This document shows positions 8,366 through 16,723 of a DNA stretch of 35,926 nt, piece by piece (position 1 is the stretch's first letter; the number at the start of each line of letters is the position of its first letter). The DNA lies in NCBI GenBank assembly GCA_045586505.1, contig JAZNAL010000012.1, forward strand, positions 1 through 35,926. The letters are read 5' to 3'. A program made the translations under genes and the position numbers. Source of the stretch: Flemingiibacterium sp045586505. Lineage in GTDB: Bacteria > Bacillota > Clostridia > Oscillospirales > CAG-272. The notes beneath the pieces are model-generated. The model ran no database searches. It was not told the DNA's origin and worked only from the letters and a program-made list of their open reading frames with translations.

Positions 8366-9385
8366 ATGCCGAAAAAAGTGCTTATAAGGCTCGTTTATCT
8401 GCTTATTCTGCTGATACCGATAATCTGCTTTTCAAAAGGCGGGGACAGCGCAGTAACCGTATCGGCGGATGGGTACATCAAATGGGTCGACTTCAACGCC
8501 ACCTCCGAGATCATGCGCACAGCACTTAAATGCGACCTTGACAGCTATGAAAAGAATAAGTCAGACTCATCCGTCTCCCACGCAGACTTTGTTACCCTTA
8601 TCGCACTTGCGGCAACCAAATACGGCGGTGAATTTTCAAAATGCAAGCCCGCCGATATCACCGCCTTTGCCGAGCGCCTAATGGCAGGCGAATCCCGCGA
8701 TGTCATCGCGGGAGAGCTTGCAGGCGCCGGGAAATACTTCCCGTATTTTCTGGAAGCTTACGACGCAGTACTTGGAGGCTTTGTAGGAAATTACGCGGTC
8801 GTCACTGACGGCGTTATATCGACGCGCTACGGCTTGAAGGTATTCTCCCCCATCGCCGCAGGATATTATTACCGCGATTTTGACGATTACGGCGCATCTC
8901 GATCCTACGGCTACCGCCGGCCGCACCTCGGGCATGATCTTCTCGGCAGCGTGGGCACACCCATCATCGCAGTGGAATCTGGTTATGTGGAATCCTGCGG
9001 CTGGAATCAGTACGGTGGCTGGCGTATCGGCATCCGAAGCTATGATGGCAAGCGCTATTACTACTACGCCCATCTGCGTCGGGGGCATCCCTACAACGAT
9101 ATTTACGAGGGCAAGCAGGTCACAGCAGGGGAAGTCATCGGCTACCTCGGCATGACGGGGTATTCGGCGAAGGAGGATGTCAACAACATTGACACACCGC
9201 ATCTACACTTCGGAGTACAGCTCATTTTTGACAAATCGCAGAAGGACGGCACAAAACAGATATGGATCGATCTGTACGAATACACAAAATTCCTGTCGAA
9301 ATACCGCTCGGAGGTAACTTACAACAAAACCTCAGGGGAATTTGAGGCTGTATCGCCAATTATTGACTTAGACGTTCCCGACTGA
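8366..9385 (+). CDS. Membrane-anchored M23 family peptidase
   Basis: M23 zinc endopeptidases cut peptide bridges or stems in peptidoglycan. The 339-residue protein has a hydrophobic N-terminal segment (about residues 5-22) that serves as signal peptide or anchor, placing the rest outside the membrane. A lineage-specific region follows to about residue 150. The LytM-type catalytic domain (about 155-290) has the zinc ligand motif HLGHD (H187, D191), the YAHL histidine (H236) and HLHFG (H279, H281). All catalytic positions are intact, so it should be active. The ATG follows CGGAGGTG. It is divergent from nusB; no clear promoter was recognised. Confidence 0.92.
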   Translation: MPKKVLIRLVYLLILLIPIICFSKGGDSAVTVSADGYIKWVDFNATSEIMRTALKCDLDSYEKNKSDSSVSHADFVTLIALAATKYGGEFSKCKPADITAFAERLMAGESRDVIAGELAGAGKYFPYFLEAYDAVLGGFVGNYAVVTDGVISTRYGLKVFSPIAAGYYYRDFDDYGASRSYGYRRPHLGHDLLGSVGTPIIAVESGYVESCGWNQYGGWRIGIRSYDGKRYYYYAHLRRGHPYNDIYEGKQVTAGEVIGYLGMTGYSAKEDVNNIDTPHLHFGVQLIFDKSQKDGTKQIWIDLYEYTKFLSKYRSEVTYNKTSGEFEAVSPIIDLDVPD

Positions 9386-9400
9386 GCCGCAAAAGTATAG

Positions 9401-9437
9401 AAATCCGCCGCAAATGTTATCAAACGGTGACGGATTT
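9401..9437 (+). terminator. Weak hairpin after the M23 gene
   Basis: AAATCCG (9401-9407) can pair with CGGATTT (9431-9437), with a few further G-C pairs inside after a bulge, followed by an A/T-rich tail. The loop is large and the stem short, so it is a weak terminator at best. Confidence 0.35.
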
Positions 9438-9458
9438 ATAAATATTTTCGGTGTATGG

Positions 9459-9487
9459 TTGAAAAATCTGCGATAAAGTGGTATGAT
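9459..9487 (+). promoter_or_regulatory. Sigma-A type promoter of the membrane protein-SGNH-DUF4358 operon
   Basis: TTGAAA (9459-9464) and TATGAT (9482-9487) are spaced by 17 bases. They lie about 50 bases upstream of the 9538 start. Confidence 0.75.
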
Positions 9488-9537
9488 ATACAGTACAGAT
9501 AAATTCACGGAAAATAAATATAAAGGACACCCCAAAA

Positions 9538-9996
9538 ATGAACATATTTAAAAGCTTAAAGCAGATAATCTACAGTGCGTGCCTATATTTTACGGCTGCG
9601 GAGTTTCTGATACTCATTATCGCCTCGGCGTATAGCGATCTCGCGCCCGCAAGCGGTGGCACTGCGGGAAAATTTCTCAGTCTCGGCTCGGCAGCACTGA
9701 TATTTACCGCCTGCCTTATCGTGGCGGCGCTCAATCTTGTCTGGAAACTCGATTATTCCGTCTCGGTACGAATCCTGCTCCACTTTGTGGGCTGTCTTAT
9801 CGCATGGTGCGTGATCGCCATCATAATTCCCGGCGTATACACCGATATCGCACAGATAATCGTCCGCTCGCTTATCTTTGCGGTTATATATCTCGTAATC
9901 GCCTTTATTGTGCTCATAGTTAAGAGTATCAAAAAGAATCGCAGCACCGAGGAGCTTGAATACGAGCCGAAATTCGGTCATTATTTTGACAAATGA
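9538..9996 (+). CDS. Small four-helix membrane protein, DUF3021-like
   Basis: This 152-residue protein is dominated by four predicted membrane helices: about residues 13-33, 48-68, 80-102 and 108-130. A short charged cytoplasmic tail follows (KKNRSTEELEYEPKFGHYF). Size, helix spacing and the initial helix beginning LKQIIYSAC resemble the DUF3021 group of Firmicutes membrane proteins, but I hold that assignment loosely. The function is unknown. It is the first gene of a three-gene unit with its own promoter, 32 bases before the SGNH hydrolase gene, so it probably works with that envelope protein. The start follows an AAAGGACACC ribosome-binding site. Confidence 0.65.
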   Translation: MNIFKSLKQIIYSACLYFTAAEFLILIIASAYSDLAPASGGTAGKFLSLGSAALIFTACLIVAALNLVWKLDYSVSVRILLHFVGCLIAWCVIAIIIPGVYTDIAQIIVRSLIFAVIYLVIAFIVLIVKSIKKNRSTEELEYEPKFGHYFDK

Positions 9997-10028
9997 CGTT
10001 GACGACAGTACCGGAGGAATTTTAAAAA

Positions 10029-11012
10029 GTGAACACCAAAAACAGTGAAGAACTTATGTACAAAGCGGCAATAGTGATTATTTTTCTCGTGCTTGCCGCG
10101 CTAATCACACTTGTAGCGATATCCACCGTACGCCATGGAAACGGAGCCGATGACACCACCGCAGACACAATGCCTCTGTTCAGCCCGAACAATACGGATG
10201 ATACAACCGAAGCAGTTGTAACGTCTGGCGCTGTGGAAACCGAAAGCAATACGGTCGAAACCACTGCGGCAGCCTCTACGGATAAGGCGCCCGAAGAAAC
10301 TACATCCGTTAATATAAATCCCGTGGATGCACCCGCCGTAAACTCCAACGATGAGTGGGACAAGTTTCTCGCGGGCTTTGAGGGTACCGTACTCCCCCTG
10401 TCCGATGATGCAGGTCAGGCATACGTGGACAAGCTCGTATTTCTCGGCGATTCCACTACCTACGGACTCCGTGCCTATAAAATGCTGTCGGGCGGGAAGC
10501 AGACAACCCAGGTCTGGACCCCCACCAGCGGCACTCTGACCCTCTCTCAGGTATCCTTTGCCAAAATAGTCTACCCCGAAACAAACACCGAGGTCACCAT
10601 CAAGGAAGCGGTCACCGCAAAGAAGCCCGAATACCTTGTAATCACCCTCGGCGTCAACGGCGTATCGTTTATGGATGAAAAGTATTTCAAGTCCGAATAC
10701 AAAAAGATGCTTGAAACCATCATCGAAGCAAGCCCCGACACCAAAATCATCTGCCAGTCCATCTTCCCCGTAGCACGTACCTATGCGCATCTCGGCTCCA
10801 TCAACAATGACAAGATACGCGCGGCAAATTACTGGATTGTGGAGGTTGCAGACGAGGTCGGCGTCAAGTTTATCGACACCTACTCCGTACTCTGCGACTC
10901 CGAAGGCTGGCTCCCCGAGAGCTACCACAACGGTGATGGAATGCACCTTAATGAAACCTCGTTCACTCTTGAACTTAACAATCTGCGTACTCATGCGTAT
11001 ACAGCGCAGTGA
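10029..11012 (+). CDS. Membrane-anchored SGNH/GDSL hydrolase
   Basis: SGNH hydrolases are serine esterases, often acting on acetyl or acyl groups of cell-wall sugars. The 327-residue protein starts with GTG, preceded by GGAGGAATTTTAAAAA. A single hydrophobic helix (about residues 12-33) anchors it. A Thr/Asp/Glu-rich low-complexity linker (about 40-105) separates this from the catalytic domain. There FLGDSTTYGL gives the nucleophile serine (S142), LGVNGV gives the block III Asn (N210), and DGMHLNE gives Asp303 and His306. All catalytic blocks are present. The substrate cannot be named from sequence; peptidoglycan or exopolysaccharide deacylation is the usual inference for a surface-tethered enzyme of this type. 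Confidence 0.88.
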   Translation: MNTKNSEELMYKAAIVIIFLVLAALITLVAISTVRHGNGADDTTADTMPLFSPNNTDDTTEAVVTSGAVETESNTVETTAAASTDKAPEETTSVNINPVDAPAVNSNDEWDKFLAGFEGTVLPLSDDAGQAYVDKLVFLGDSTTYGLRAYKMLSGGKQTTQVWTPTSGTLTLSQVSFAKIVYPETNTEVTIKEAVTAKKPEYLVITLGVNGVSFMDEKYFKSEYKKMLETIIEASPDTKIICQSIFPVARTYAHLGSINNDKIRAANYWIVEVADEVGVKFIDTYSVLCDSEGWLPESYHNGDGMHLNETSFTLELNNLRTHAYTAQ

Positions 11013-11038
11013 TCAAAAAATCGAAAGGATTTCAAAAA

Positions 11039-11542
11039 ATGAAAATTAAAGGCTATATTTCATTTATTCTCACAGCGGCGCTTGTGTTTACCTGCTTTGC
11101 GGCAGTTTCCTGCGGCAAGACCGCTTCCTACAGCACCGATATCGCAGTTGCTGAGCTTGCAGTAGCGGCTGATGCAGCACTTCCCGAGGGCAGCACCATG
11201 ACCGCAGTGCCCGATGATTATATTATCGGTATGATGCAGATCGATGTCTCCGCATTTGAAGACTATGTTGTCAAGATCCAGGCAAGCGGCATCAATATCG
11301 ACGAATACGGCATCTTCAAAGCCCCCTCCGAGGAAGCTGTAGATGGCATCAAGGACACCGTTTCGGATTACCTCACCATGCGTCTTGACACCTGGATGGA
11401 GGAATATATGCCCGAGGAAAAGCCAAAATTACAGTCCGCAACCGTAAAGGTGATGGGGCAGTATGTTGTATACTGCATCCTTTCCGAGGACACAAAGACC
11501 CAAGTATTCAGCGCTGTTGATAATCTCCTTCTCGGGAAATAA
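11039..11542 (+). CDS. DUF4358 family lipoprotein
   Basis: The 167-residue product (start MKIKGYISF, after GAAAGGA) has a lipoprotein signal with the lipobox AVSC; the lipidated cysteine is about residue 25. The mature part resembles DUF4358, a clostridial lipoprotein domain. Visible hallmarks are DDYIIGMMQIDVS, the acidic helix region, and a C-terminal block with MRLDTWMEEYMPEEKPKL followed by a beta segment GQYVVYCILSED. The function is unknown. It is the last gene of the three-gene envelope unit, 26 bases after the SGNH hydrolase, and is followed by a strong terminator. Pairing with an extracytoplasmic hydrolase suggests a partner or assembly factor, which is inference. Confidence 0.8.
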   Translation: MKIKGYISFILTAALVFTCFAAVSCGKTASYSTDIAVAELAVAADAALPEGSTMTAVPDDYIIGMMQIDVSAFEDYVVKIQASGINIDEYGIFKAPSEEAVDGIKDTVSDYLTMRLDTWMEEYMPEEKPKLQSATVKVMGQYVVYCILSEDTKTQVFSAVDNLLLGK

Positions 11543-11577
11543 CAGGCTGGCTTTTGAACGGTATTAATAAAAAATGC

Positions 11578-11617
11578 AATATCCCCGCGCACGATATGAC
11601 TGCGCGGGGATATTTTT
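11578..11617 (+). terminator. Rho-independent terminator after the DUF4358 gene
   Basis: A perfect 14-base-pair stem (11578-11591 with 11601-11614) of mostly G and C encloses a 9-base loop and runs into a T tract ending at 11617. Confidence 0.9.
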
Positions 11618-11719
11618 CATTCACTTTCCGGCGATATTGCCGATGTTGGAAAATTATTCATCATTCATATATATTGCGTGAATTACGGTGACAGTTTTAT
11701 AACATATGCACCAAAATCC

Positions 11720-11748
11720 TTGATTTCTCGCCCATGGTATGTTATCAT
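11720..11748 (+). promoter_or_regulatory. Promoter of the SLH protein gene
   Basis: TTGATT (11720-11725) and TATCAT (11743-11748) are separated by 17 bases. Transcription would begin near 11755, giving a leader of about 70 bases that starts just before a stable stem-loop. Confidence 0.65.
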
Positions 11749-11761
11749 ATAGTCACGCGCT

Positions 11762-11790
11762 GGGAGTGACCGAGGGCAGGGTCGCATCCC
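11762..11790 (+). promoter_or_regulatory. 5' leader stem-loop of the SLH gene
   Basis: GGGAGTGACC (11762-11771) pairs with GGGTCGCATCCC (11779-11790) with one G-U pair and a one-base bulge, around a 7-base loop. It would sit at the very 5' end of the mRNA if the promoter call is right. Such 5' hairpins can protect abundant mRNAs from decay; that role is inferred. Confidence 0.5.
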
Positions 11791-11827
11791 CCCGCGAATC
11801 ATAAACATATGGAGGATATCCAAAACA

Positions 11828-14611
11828 ATGAGAAAATTAGGAAGAATCATGTCCGGCTCTCTTGCAACACTCATGATAGTGAGTGCATTGATGACCGGCG
11901 CTCACGCTAAGTCGTATGATGATATTGCATCCGATGACCGTTATGCTGAGCAAATCGAGATCCTTTCCGATATAGGAGTCATTAAGGGTACCAGCGACAA
12001 CGAGTTTTCACCCGATGAGAATGTTACCCGTGAGCAGATGGCAATGCTGCTGTTCAGACTTATGATCGGCAAGGACAACGCGGGCAAGTTAAACACCACC
12101 GCGTTCACCGACCTCTATGATGACACATACCACGGTGCGATCTCCTGGGCAAACGCTTCAGGCTACATCCTCGGCACCTCCGAGACCACCTTCGAGCCTA
12201 CTGAAGGCATCACTCTCCAGGACGCCATGACCATGCTCGTCCGTGCACTCGGTCACGACACCGCCAAGATGAATGCGGGATACCCCTGGACCTATATCGA
12301 TACCGCGCTGAAGCTCGGTCTTGACGACGGACTTGAGGATCTTGATTACACCAAGACCCTGACCCGTGCAGAGATCGCAGGTCTTCTCTACAACGCAATC
12401 ACCGCCGAGTATCTTATCCCCAAGACCGCGGCAAACGGTTCTACATTCTATGAGTCAACCACTATCGTTGAGCGCGTATTCGGTTACGAGATCAACGAAA
12501 GCGTAATCGTTGCTACCAACAACTACGCGCTCGAAGGTGTTGCGACCGTTACTAAGGACGGCTACATTACCGTACACACCGAGGACGGTCTCATCACTGT
12601 CAAGTACGAGGAGCTTGAACTTTCCGGCGAGGCTGATACTCACCTTGGCAAGAGCTACAAGCTTGTTTACAAGCGCGATGACAAGTCGGGTCTTGTAAAC
12701 GTCCTCGGCTGCACCGAGCTTGGCAAGAGCACTGCTGCCGAGAAGATCGAGGTTGAAAAGAACAACAAGTACACCCTTATCGAGGGCGTTAAGTACCAGG
12801 TTGTTGAGGAGCTCTCTGATGCACTCTCCACCAACGAAAACGAGCTGCTTGTATACGCGTACGCCCACGACGGTACGCTCGTTCAGATCACCTCCAACGA
12901 GGAGCTTTCCGATTATATCGGTGCATTCGACGCACATCTTATCTTCGATGACAAGGATAGCACCACCGCAAGCCGTCTTATAATCAAGCCCTTCTCCTTC
13001 GGAAGTCTTGAGATTTCCGGCGGCAAGGTAAACCTTGCGGACAACATGAAAGAAAAGGATCTCACCATTGTAAACCCCGGTAAGGCTGAAAGCGGCGACT
13101 ATGTGCTCTACTACTTCAACGAGGGCAACAAGATCCTTGAGCTTGCGGCAGTGCTTCCCGTAACCGAGGAAGCTAAGGTAACACGCCTTACCGAAACCAC
13201 TGCAACCATCGGCGGCACCCGCTATACTCTCGGCAACGAGAAGCTCGGCGTTGACGCGGATGATATCTATGCACAGCTCAGTGTTGGCGAAAAGGTAAAG
13301 GTAGTAGTATACGGCAGTCAGATCTTAGCAGTCGAGACCACAACTACCACTCAGAGCGCGCCCTCTAAGTACCTCATCGCACAGAGCGAGACCACTCCCG
13401 TATTCACCGACGGCAAATTCGCTTATGTAATGGAAGCGATAATCGACGGTAAGGAGGAGACTATCGTAGTATCCAACCGCGCCGTTACCGCAGGTAACGT
13501 ATACCGCTACACCGTGGATTCCGACGGCGAGTACACCCTTATTCCCCGTACCTCCAGCGGCAGCACCATCATCTCCGGTGATGACAAATTCGTTCAGTCC
13601 AACAGACGCAACGATGAGATCGCATTTGCAATCGATGAAGCAAACTCCACCACCATTACCGCAGGTGCTTCCCATCACACCATCTCCGCTGGTGAAGCTG
13701 AATCCCTCATCTCCACCGAAGGCGGTTCCGACTCCGTCAAGTTCGTCATGAACGATAACACTGTGATGATCGTTAAGATCGGCGACACCTTCACAAAGAT
13801 TACCGGTGCATACACATCCACCATCACCGTAAACGACGGCGCATCCGTAACCGCGATATTCGACAACGAGATCGGTTCTGTTGAAACCCTCCGCTTCCTG
13901 TATATCTCCGACGGTGATCTCGGAAGCATTGACTCCACCGCAACCTCTGTAAAGGTACTCAGATTCGCAGGCAGAGAGCTTGTTGACGGCACAGTATACA
14001 ACCTCTACGTGGTACTTGACCTCGCAAACGGTAAGATCGATACCATGATGTCGAGAAGCTCCGAGCTTGAAGAGGGCGTAAACTACCTCACCGGCATCGA
14101 CGGCCTCATCTCCACCACCGTGGCTGATGTAACAAGCGGCATCGTCGACGGTTACACCTCCACTACTATCACCGTTGGCGGCGAGACCTACAAGCTGGCA
14201 TCCGGTGCTAAGATCGTGGCACTCAGCTCCGACGAAACCGTTGAGACCATCGAACTCAAGGACACCTTCATGGGCAATGTCGAGTTGATCCTTGAAAACG
14301 GTGCTGTCAAGTCCGTGATCCTCCTCGGAGAAGCGACCTTCACCGCTGAATACGCCGACGGCAAGATCACTGTAGCCGCAAATGAAAACCTTCGCGACAC
14401 CGATGCCATTGAGCTTGTCTCTCTCAAGGTATACGACACCGAGGAAGAGGAAAATGTTGATGTTGACACCACCGGATATGAAGTAACTCCGCTTGACACC
14501 GACACCTTCTCCTTCGAGATCGACACCGCATCTTCCCTTGCGGCAGGCGATTACACGCTCACCTTCCGAGTAAACGACGTTAAGTTTGTCACCGAGTTCA
14601 CTGTAGAATAA
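11828..14611 (+). CDS. SLH-domain surface protein, candidate S-layer component
   Basis: The 927-residue protein has a cleavable signal peptide (about residues 1-27, ending with GAHAK). Three consecutive S-layer homology repeats cover roughly residues 28-200, recognisable by GVIKGTSDNEFSPDENVTRE, GYILGTSETTFEPTEGITLQ and the third copy LTRAEIAGLLYNAI. SLH repeats bind pyruvylated secondary cell-wall polymer, so the protein is held at the surface. The remaining 700 residues are Thr/Val/Asp-rich, beta-strand-like and without recognised catalytic motifs, ending with a strand-rich DYTLTFRVNDVKFVTEF segment. Codons are strongly biased towards C-ending forms, as in highly expressed genes. It is monocistronic, with promoter, leader hairpin and strong terminator. 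Confidence 0.9.
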   Translation: MRKLGRIMSGSLATLMIVSALMTGAHAKSYDDIASDDRYAEQIEILSDIGVIKGTSDNEFSPDENVTREQMAMLLFRLMIGKDNAGKLNTTAFTDLYDDTYHGAISWANASGYILGTSETTFEPTEGITLQDAMTMLVRALGHDTAKMNAGYPWTYIDTALKLGLDDGLEDLDYTKTLTRAEIAGLLYNAITAEYLIPKTAANGSTFYESTTIVERVFGYEINESVIVATNNYALEGVATVTKDGYITVHTEDGLITVKYEELELSGEADTHLGKSYKLVYKRDDKSGLVNVLGCTELGKSTAAEKIEVEKNNKYTLIEGVKYQVVEELSDALSTNENELLVYAYAHDGTLVQITSNEELSDYIGAFDAHLIFDDKDSTTASRLIIKPFSFGSLEISGGKVNLADNMKEKDLTIVNPGKAESGDYVLYYFNEGNKILELAAVLPVTEEAKVTRLTETTATIGGTRYTLGNEKLGVDADDIYAQLSVGEKVKVVVYGSQILAVETTTTTQSAPSKYLIAQSETTPVFTDGKFAYVMEAIIDGKEETIVVSNRAVTAGNVYRYTVDSDGEYTLIPRTSSGSTIISGDDKFVQSNRRNDEIAFAIDEANSTTITAGASHHTISAGEAESLISTEGGSDSVKFVMNDNTVMIVKIGDTFTKITGAYTSTITVNDGASVTAIFDNEIGSVETLRFLYISDGDLGSIDSTATSVKVLRFAGRELVDGTVYNLYVVLDLANGKIDTMMSRSSELEEGVNYLTGIDGLISTTVADVTSGIVDGYTSTTITVGGETYKLASGAKIVALSSDETVETIELKDTFMGNVELILENGAVKSVILLGEATFTAEYADGKITVAANENLRDTDAIELVSLKVYDTEEEENVDVDTTGYEVTPLDTDTFSFEIDTASSLAAGDYTLTFRVNDVKFVTEFTVE

Positions 14612-14617
14612 ACCCTT

Positions 14618-14649
14618 TCCGCCCGCGGATATCCGCGGGCGGATTTTTT
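14618..14649 (+). terminator. Terminator of the SLH gene
   Basis: A perfect palindrome from 14618 to 14643 (13-base arms, GATATC at the centre) is followed by six T residues (14644-14649). Confidence 0.92.
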
Positions 14650-14686
14650 GTATCACCGCAAGTGAAGAGCATTCTCCAAAGGCAAG

Positions 14687-14723
14687 AAAAAAGGTTGACT
14701 GATCAGCGATCGGTCAACCTTTT
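14687..14723 (-). terminator. Terminator of the radical SAM-ferredoxin operon
   Basis: A 16-base arm (14689-14704) pairs with 14708-14723 with one wobble pair around a 3-base loop. On the minus strand the stem is followed by a run of T residues. It lies 7 bases beyond the ferredoxin stop and may also act on plus-strand transcripts. Confidence 0.85.
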
Positions 14724-14730
14724 AATGTAT

Positions 14731-14907
14731 TTACTTCTTTGTTATTGCATCCATCGGACACGCCTCAGCGCATTTTTTGCAGTCGCGGCATTTTGTCTCA
14801 TCAATGCTGAATTTACCTTCAGCGCTTATCACAACCGCGTGGAAGGGACATTCCACATCGCATGTCGCACAGCAGATACATTTCCCCTGATCAATATAGT
14901 GAGCCAT
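14731..14907 (-). CDS. Small 2[4Fe-4S] ferredoxin
   Basis: This is a 58-residue soluble electron carrier. It has two classic CxxCxxCxxxCP motifs (C10, C13, C16, C20 and C40, C43, C46, C50), each set to bind one [4Fe-4S] cluster. An extra cysteine (C12) lies inside the first motif. The start MAHYIDQGK is preceded by GGGAGAGGGAACA. An in-frame extension to 14994 would overlap the upstream gene and lacks sense. The gene begins 13 bases after the radical SAM gene stop and shares its terminator, so it is a good candidate electron donor for that enzyme. Confidence 0.93.
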   Translation of the reverse strand: MAHYIDQGKCICCATCDVECPFHAVVISAEGKFSIDETKCRDCKKCAEACPMDAITKK

Positions 14908-14920
14908 TGTTCCCTCTCCC

Positions 14921-16468
14921 TTATTTGGATTCCGCTCTCTTGCGGTGCTTGAGCATTCTGAGCTTGACGTACAGCTTCGGCATCTTGTTGACAAGGAAAT
15001 CCTTCAGCTTGTTGCGTGCCGCCGCATAGATGTCGTGGAGTCTTACATAGAACTTATACGGCACATGCTTGCCCGTGACACGCTTGTCAAGCCATTTTTC
15101 ATAGGGCTTACCCAACCACTCCGGCATCGCGTACGCGCGCTTGTAGCGCTTCACAAAGTGCATGAAATACGCTTCGATGAACAGCACCTGCTCCTCGGGG
15201 AACTGCGGCTGTACCAGCGGCACACGGCGCTTGGTAAGGTCTCCCTCGGGGATAAAGCCCGCTTCCTTGGATATCTCATAAAGCGCGGTACCCTCGTAGG
15301 GGTAAAAAATATTGGGAATAGTACGGTCGCTCTTAATACGTGCATTGAGCTTGATGGTTTTCAGCGCACGGTGGATATCCTCAAAGGGCAAGCCGATGAT
15401 GTTATAGGTAAGCTGAGCGATGCCGTACTTGTGGAACCACTGTGAACAGCGGATTATCATCTCATCTGTCTGATAGCGGCGCAGATACTTGAAGCGCATT
15501 TCGGGATCGCCGCTCTCAAGGCCCATATCAACGGTATAGAAGCCCGCTTCCTTCATCTTTTTGACGGTCTCCTCGGTGAGGATATCGAAGCGAATGTTGC
15601 CTGTACACGGCAGATGGATCTCCTTTGTGTACATGTCGATAAACTTATCGAACCAGTCGGGGAACATATTAAAGATCGCGTCACGGAAGTTGATGAACTT
15701 GATCTGCGGATGCTTTGAAAGCAGAGTTTTAAGATAAAGTATAGCGTTTTCGGGTGAACGGAAGCGCGCGTAGATCTTTTTGTTGGGGTAGACCTTGCGG
15801 AAGTTGCCATTTCCGCAATATGTGCAGTTGTAGAAGCAGCCGCGGCTGACGACCACTATCGCCGTTCCGACCTTGGAGGATTCGAGATTGTCGTAGTCGA
15901 ATAGCTCAAAATCGGGGATCGGGATACGGTCAAGATCCGCAAACAGCGGACGGATGGGATTCTTCTTGATGCTTCCGTCGGGCAGCTTGAAATAAAGGCT
16001 TTCGACGTCAGTATAGTCCTCGCCGGCGGACATCTTGTCGCACAGCTCAAGCTCCGCATACTCGCCGTCACCGACGCACACGCAGTCGACACCGTCAACC
16101 GCAAGCACTTCATCGGGTACAAGTGTGCAGTGATAACTGCCGCAGATGATGAATACGTCGGGGCAGACCTCTTTTGTCCACCTAATATAGTCGACACAGT
16201 CCGGGAAAGCTGTGGTACGGATAGAAAAACCGATGATGTCAAACTCCCCGGCATCGCGAAGGCGTGCCTTATAGTCCTCCTCAGTATGAAGATTCAAAAG
16301 ATGGAGCAGCTTTACATCGTGACCGCCTTCCTTGAGCACAGCCGAGATGGAAGCTAAACCTTCGCTGTAGTTTCCGCCGCTGACACGTCTTTGACAGTCG
16401 CGGTCGGTATAATCGGGATACACAAGCAGCATACGCGCCTTGCGACCTTGTAAATTTTTGAGTTCCAT
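14921..16468 (-). CDS. B12-binding-domain radical SAM protein
   Basis: The 515-residue protein has the layout of cobalamin-dependent (class B type) radical SAM enzymes. An N-terminal Rossmann-like B12-binding domain (about residues 10-145) includes MLLVYPDY, FDIIGFSIRTT and the GDGEYAELELC boundary. The radical SAM core (about 200-410) has the cluster motif CFYNCTYC (C211, C215, C218). It continues with FRDAIFNMFPDWFDKFID and GNIRFDILTEE. A basic C-terminal extension follows. The classic DxHxxG cobalamin ligand is not visible, so B12 would bind base-off without that histidine, as in many relatives. The substrate is unknown. The start MELKNLQG follows CGGAGAAAAATA. It is co-transcribed with a ferredoxin. 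Confidence 0.88.
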   Translation of the reverse strand: MELKNLQGRKARMLLVYPDYTDRDCQRRVSGGNYSEGLASISAVLKEGGHDVKLLHLLNLHTEEDYKARLRDAGEFDIIGFSIRTTAFPDCVDYIRWTKEVCPDVFIICGSYHCTLVPDEVLAVDGVDCVCVGDGEYAELELCDKMSAGEDYTDVESLYFKLPDGSIKKNPIRPLFADLDRIPIPDFELFDYDNLESSKVGTAIVVVSRGCFYNCTYCGNGNFRKVYPNKKIYARFRSPENAILYLKTLLSKHPQIKFINFRDAIFNMFPDWFDKFIDMYTKEIHLPCTGNIRFDILTEETVKKMKEAGFYTVDMGLESGDPEMRFKYLRRYQTDEMIIRCSQWFHKYGIAQLTYNIIGLPFEDIHRALKTIKLNARIKSDRTIPNIFYPYEGTALYEISKEAGFIPEGDLTKRRVPLVQPQFPEEQVLFIEAYFMHFVKRYKRAYAMPEWLGKPYEKWLDKRVTGKHVPYKFYVRLHDIYAAARNKLKDFLVNKMPKLYVKLRMLKHRKRAESK

Positions 16469-16488
16469 TATTTTTCTCCGTAAATCAG

Positions 16489-16550
16489 TGCCCCGTCTTG
16501 GGGCATAATTATCTACATTAAAGTATATCACATCTACGCTTCTTTTTCAA
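16489..16550 (-). promoter_or_regulatory. Promoter and leader hairpin of the radical SAM gene
   Basis: On the minus strand TTGAAA (16545-16550) and TATACT (16522-16527) are 17 bases apart. The transcribed leader contains a small G+C-rich hairpin at 16489-16505 (6-base-pair stem, 5-base loop) shortly before the ribosome-binding site. The hairpin is too small to call a riboswitch. Confidence 0.7.
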
Positions 16551-16661
16551 GTGGTTTTATAAAATTCATTTAATCCAACAATCCAAAAATATAAAACCTC
16601 GAATGAATTCGAATAAATTATGATAAAGTTAAGGAGTTTTTTGTTTTTTTCAAAAAGAGTG

Positions 16662-16690
16662 TTGAAAAAAGACCAACATTGTGATATAAT
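16662..16690 (+). promoter_or_regulatory. Promoter of the DUF1846 gene
   Basis: TTGAAA (16662-16667) and a perfect TATAAT (16685-16690) are spaced by 17 bases. They lie 34 bases upstream of the start codon in A/T-rich DNA. Confidence 0.8.
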
Positions 16691-16723
16691 ATTATTTGAT
16701 CTTATTAAACGGGGTGACTACTT

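Noticed and set aside
13325..14656. Long 443-residue open frame opposite the SLH gene
   Set aside because: It is antisense to a gene with clear SLH architecture and biased codons. Its composition (Gly/Val/Asp-rich, no family motif) is what a shadow frame of such codons produces.
16489..16505. Riboswitch (for example cobalamin) before the B12-type radical SAM gene
   Set aside because: The leader between promoter and start is only about 50 bases with one six-pair hairpin, far too small for a cobalamin riboswitch.
16599..16612. Palindrome TCGAAT-GA-ATTCGA between divergent radical SAM and DUF1846 genes
   Set aside because: It is short and isolated, and does not overlap either promoter; chance in A/T-rich DNA is the simpler view.
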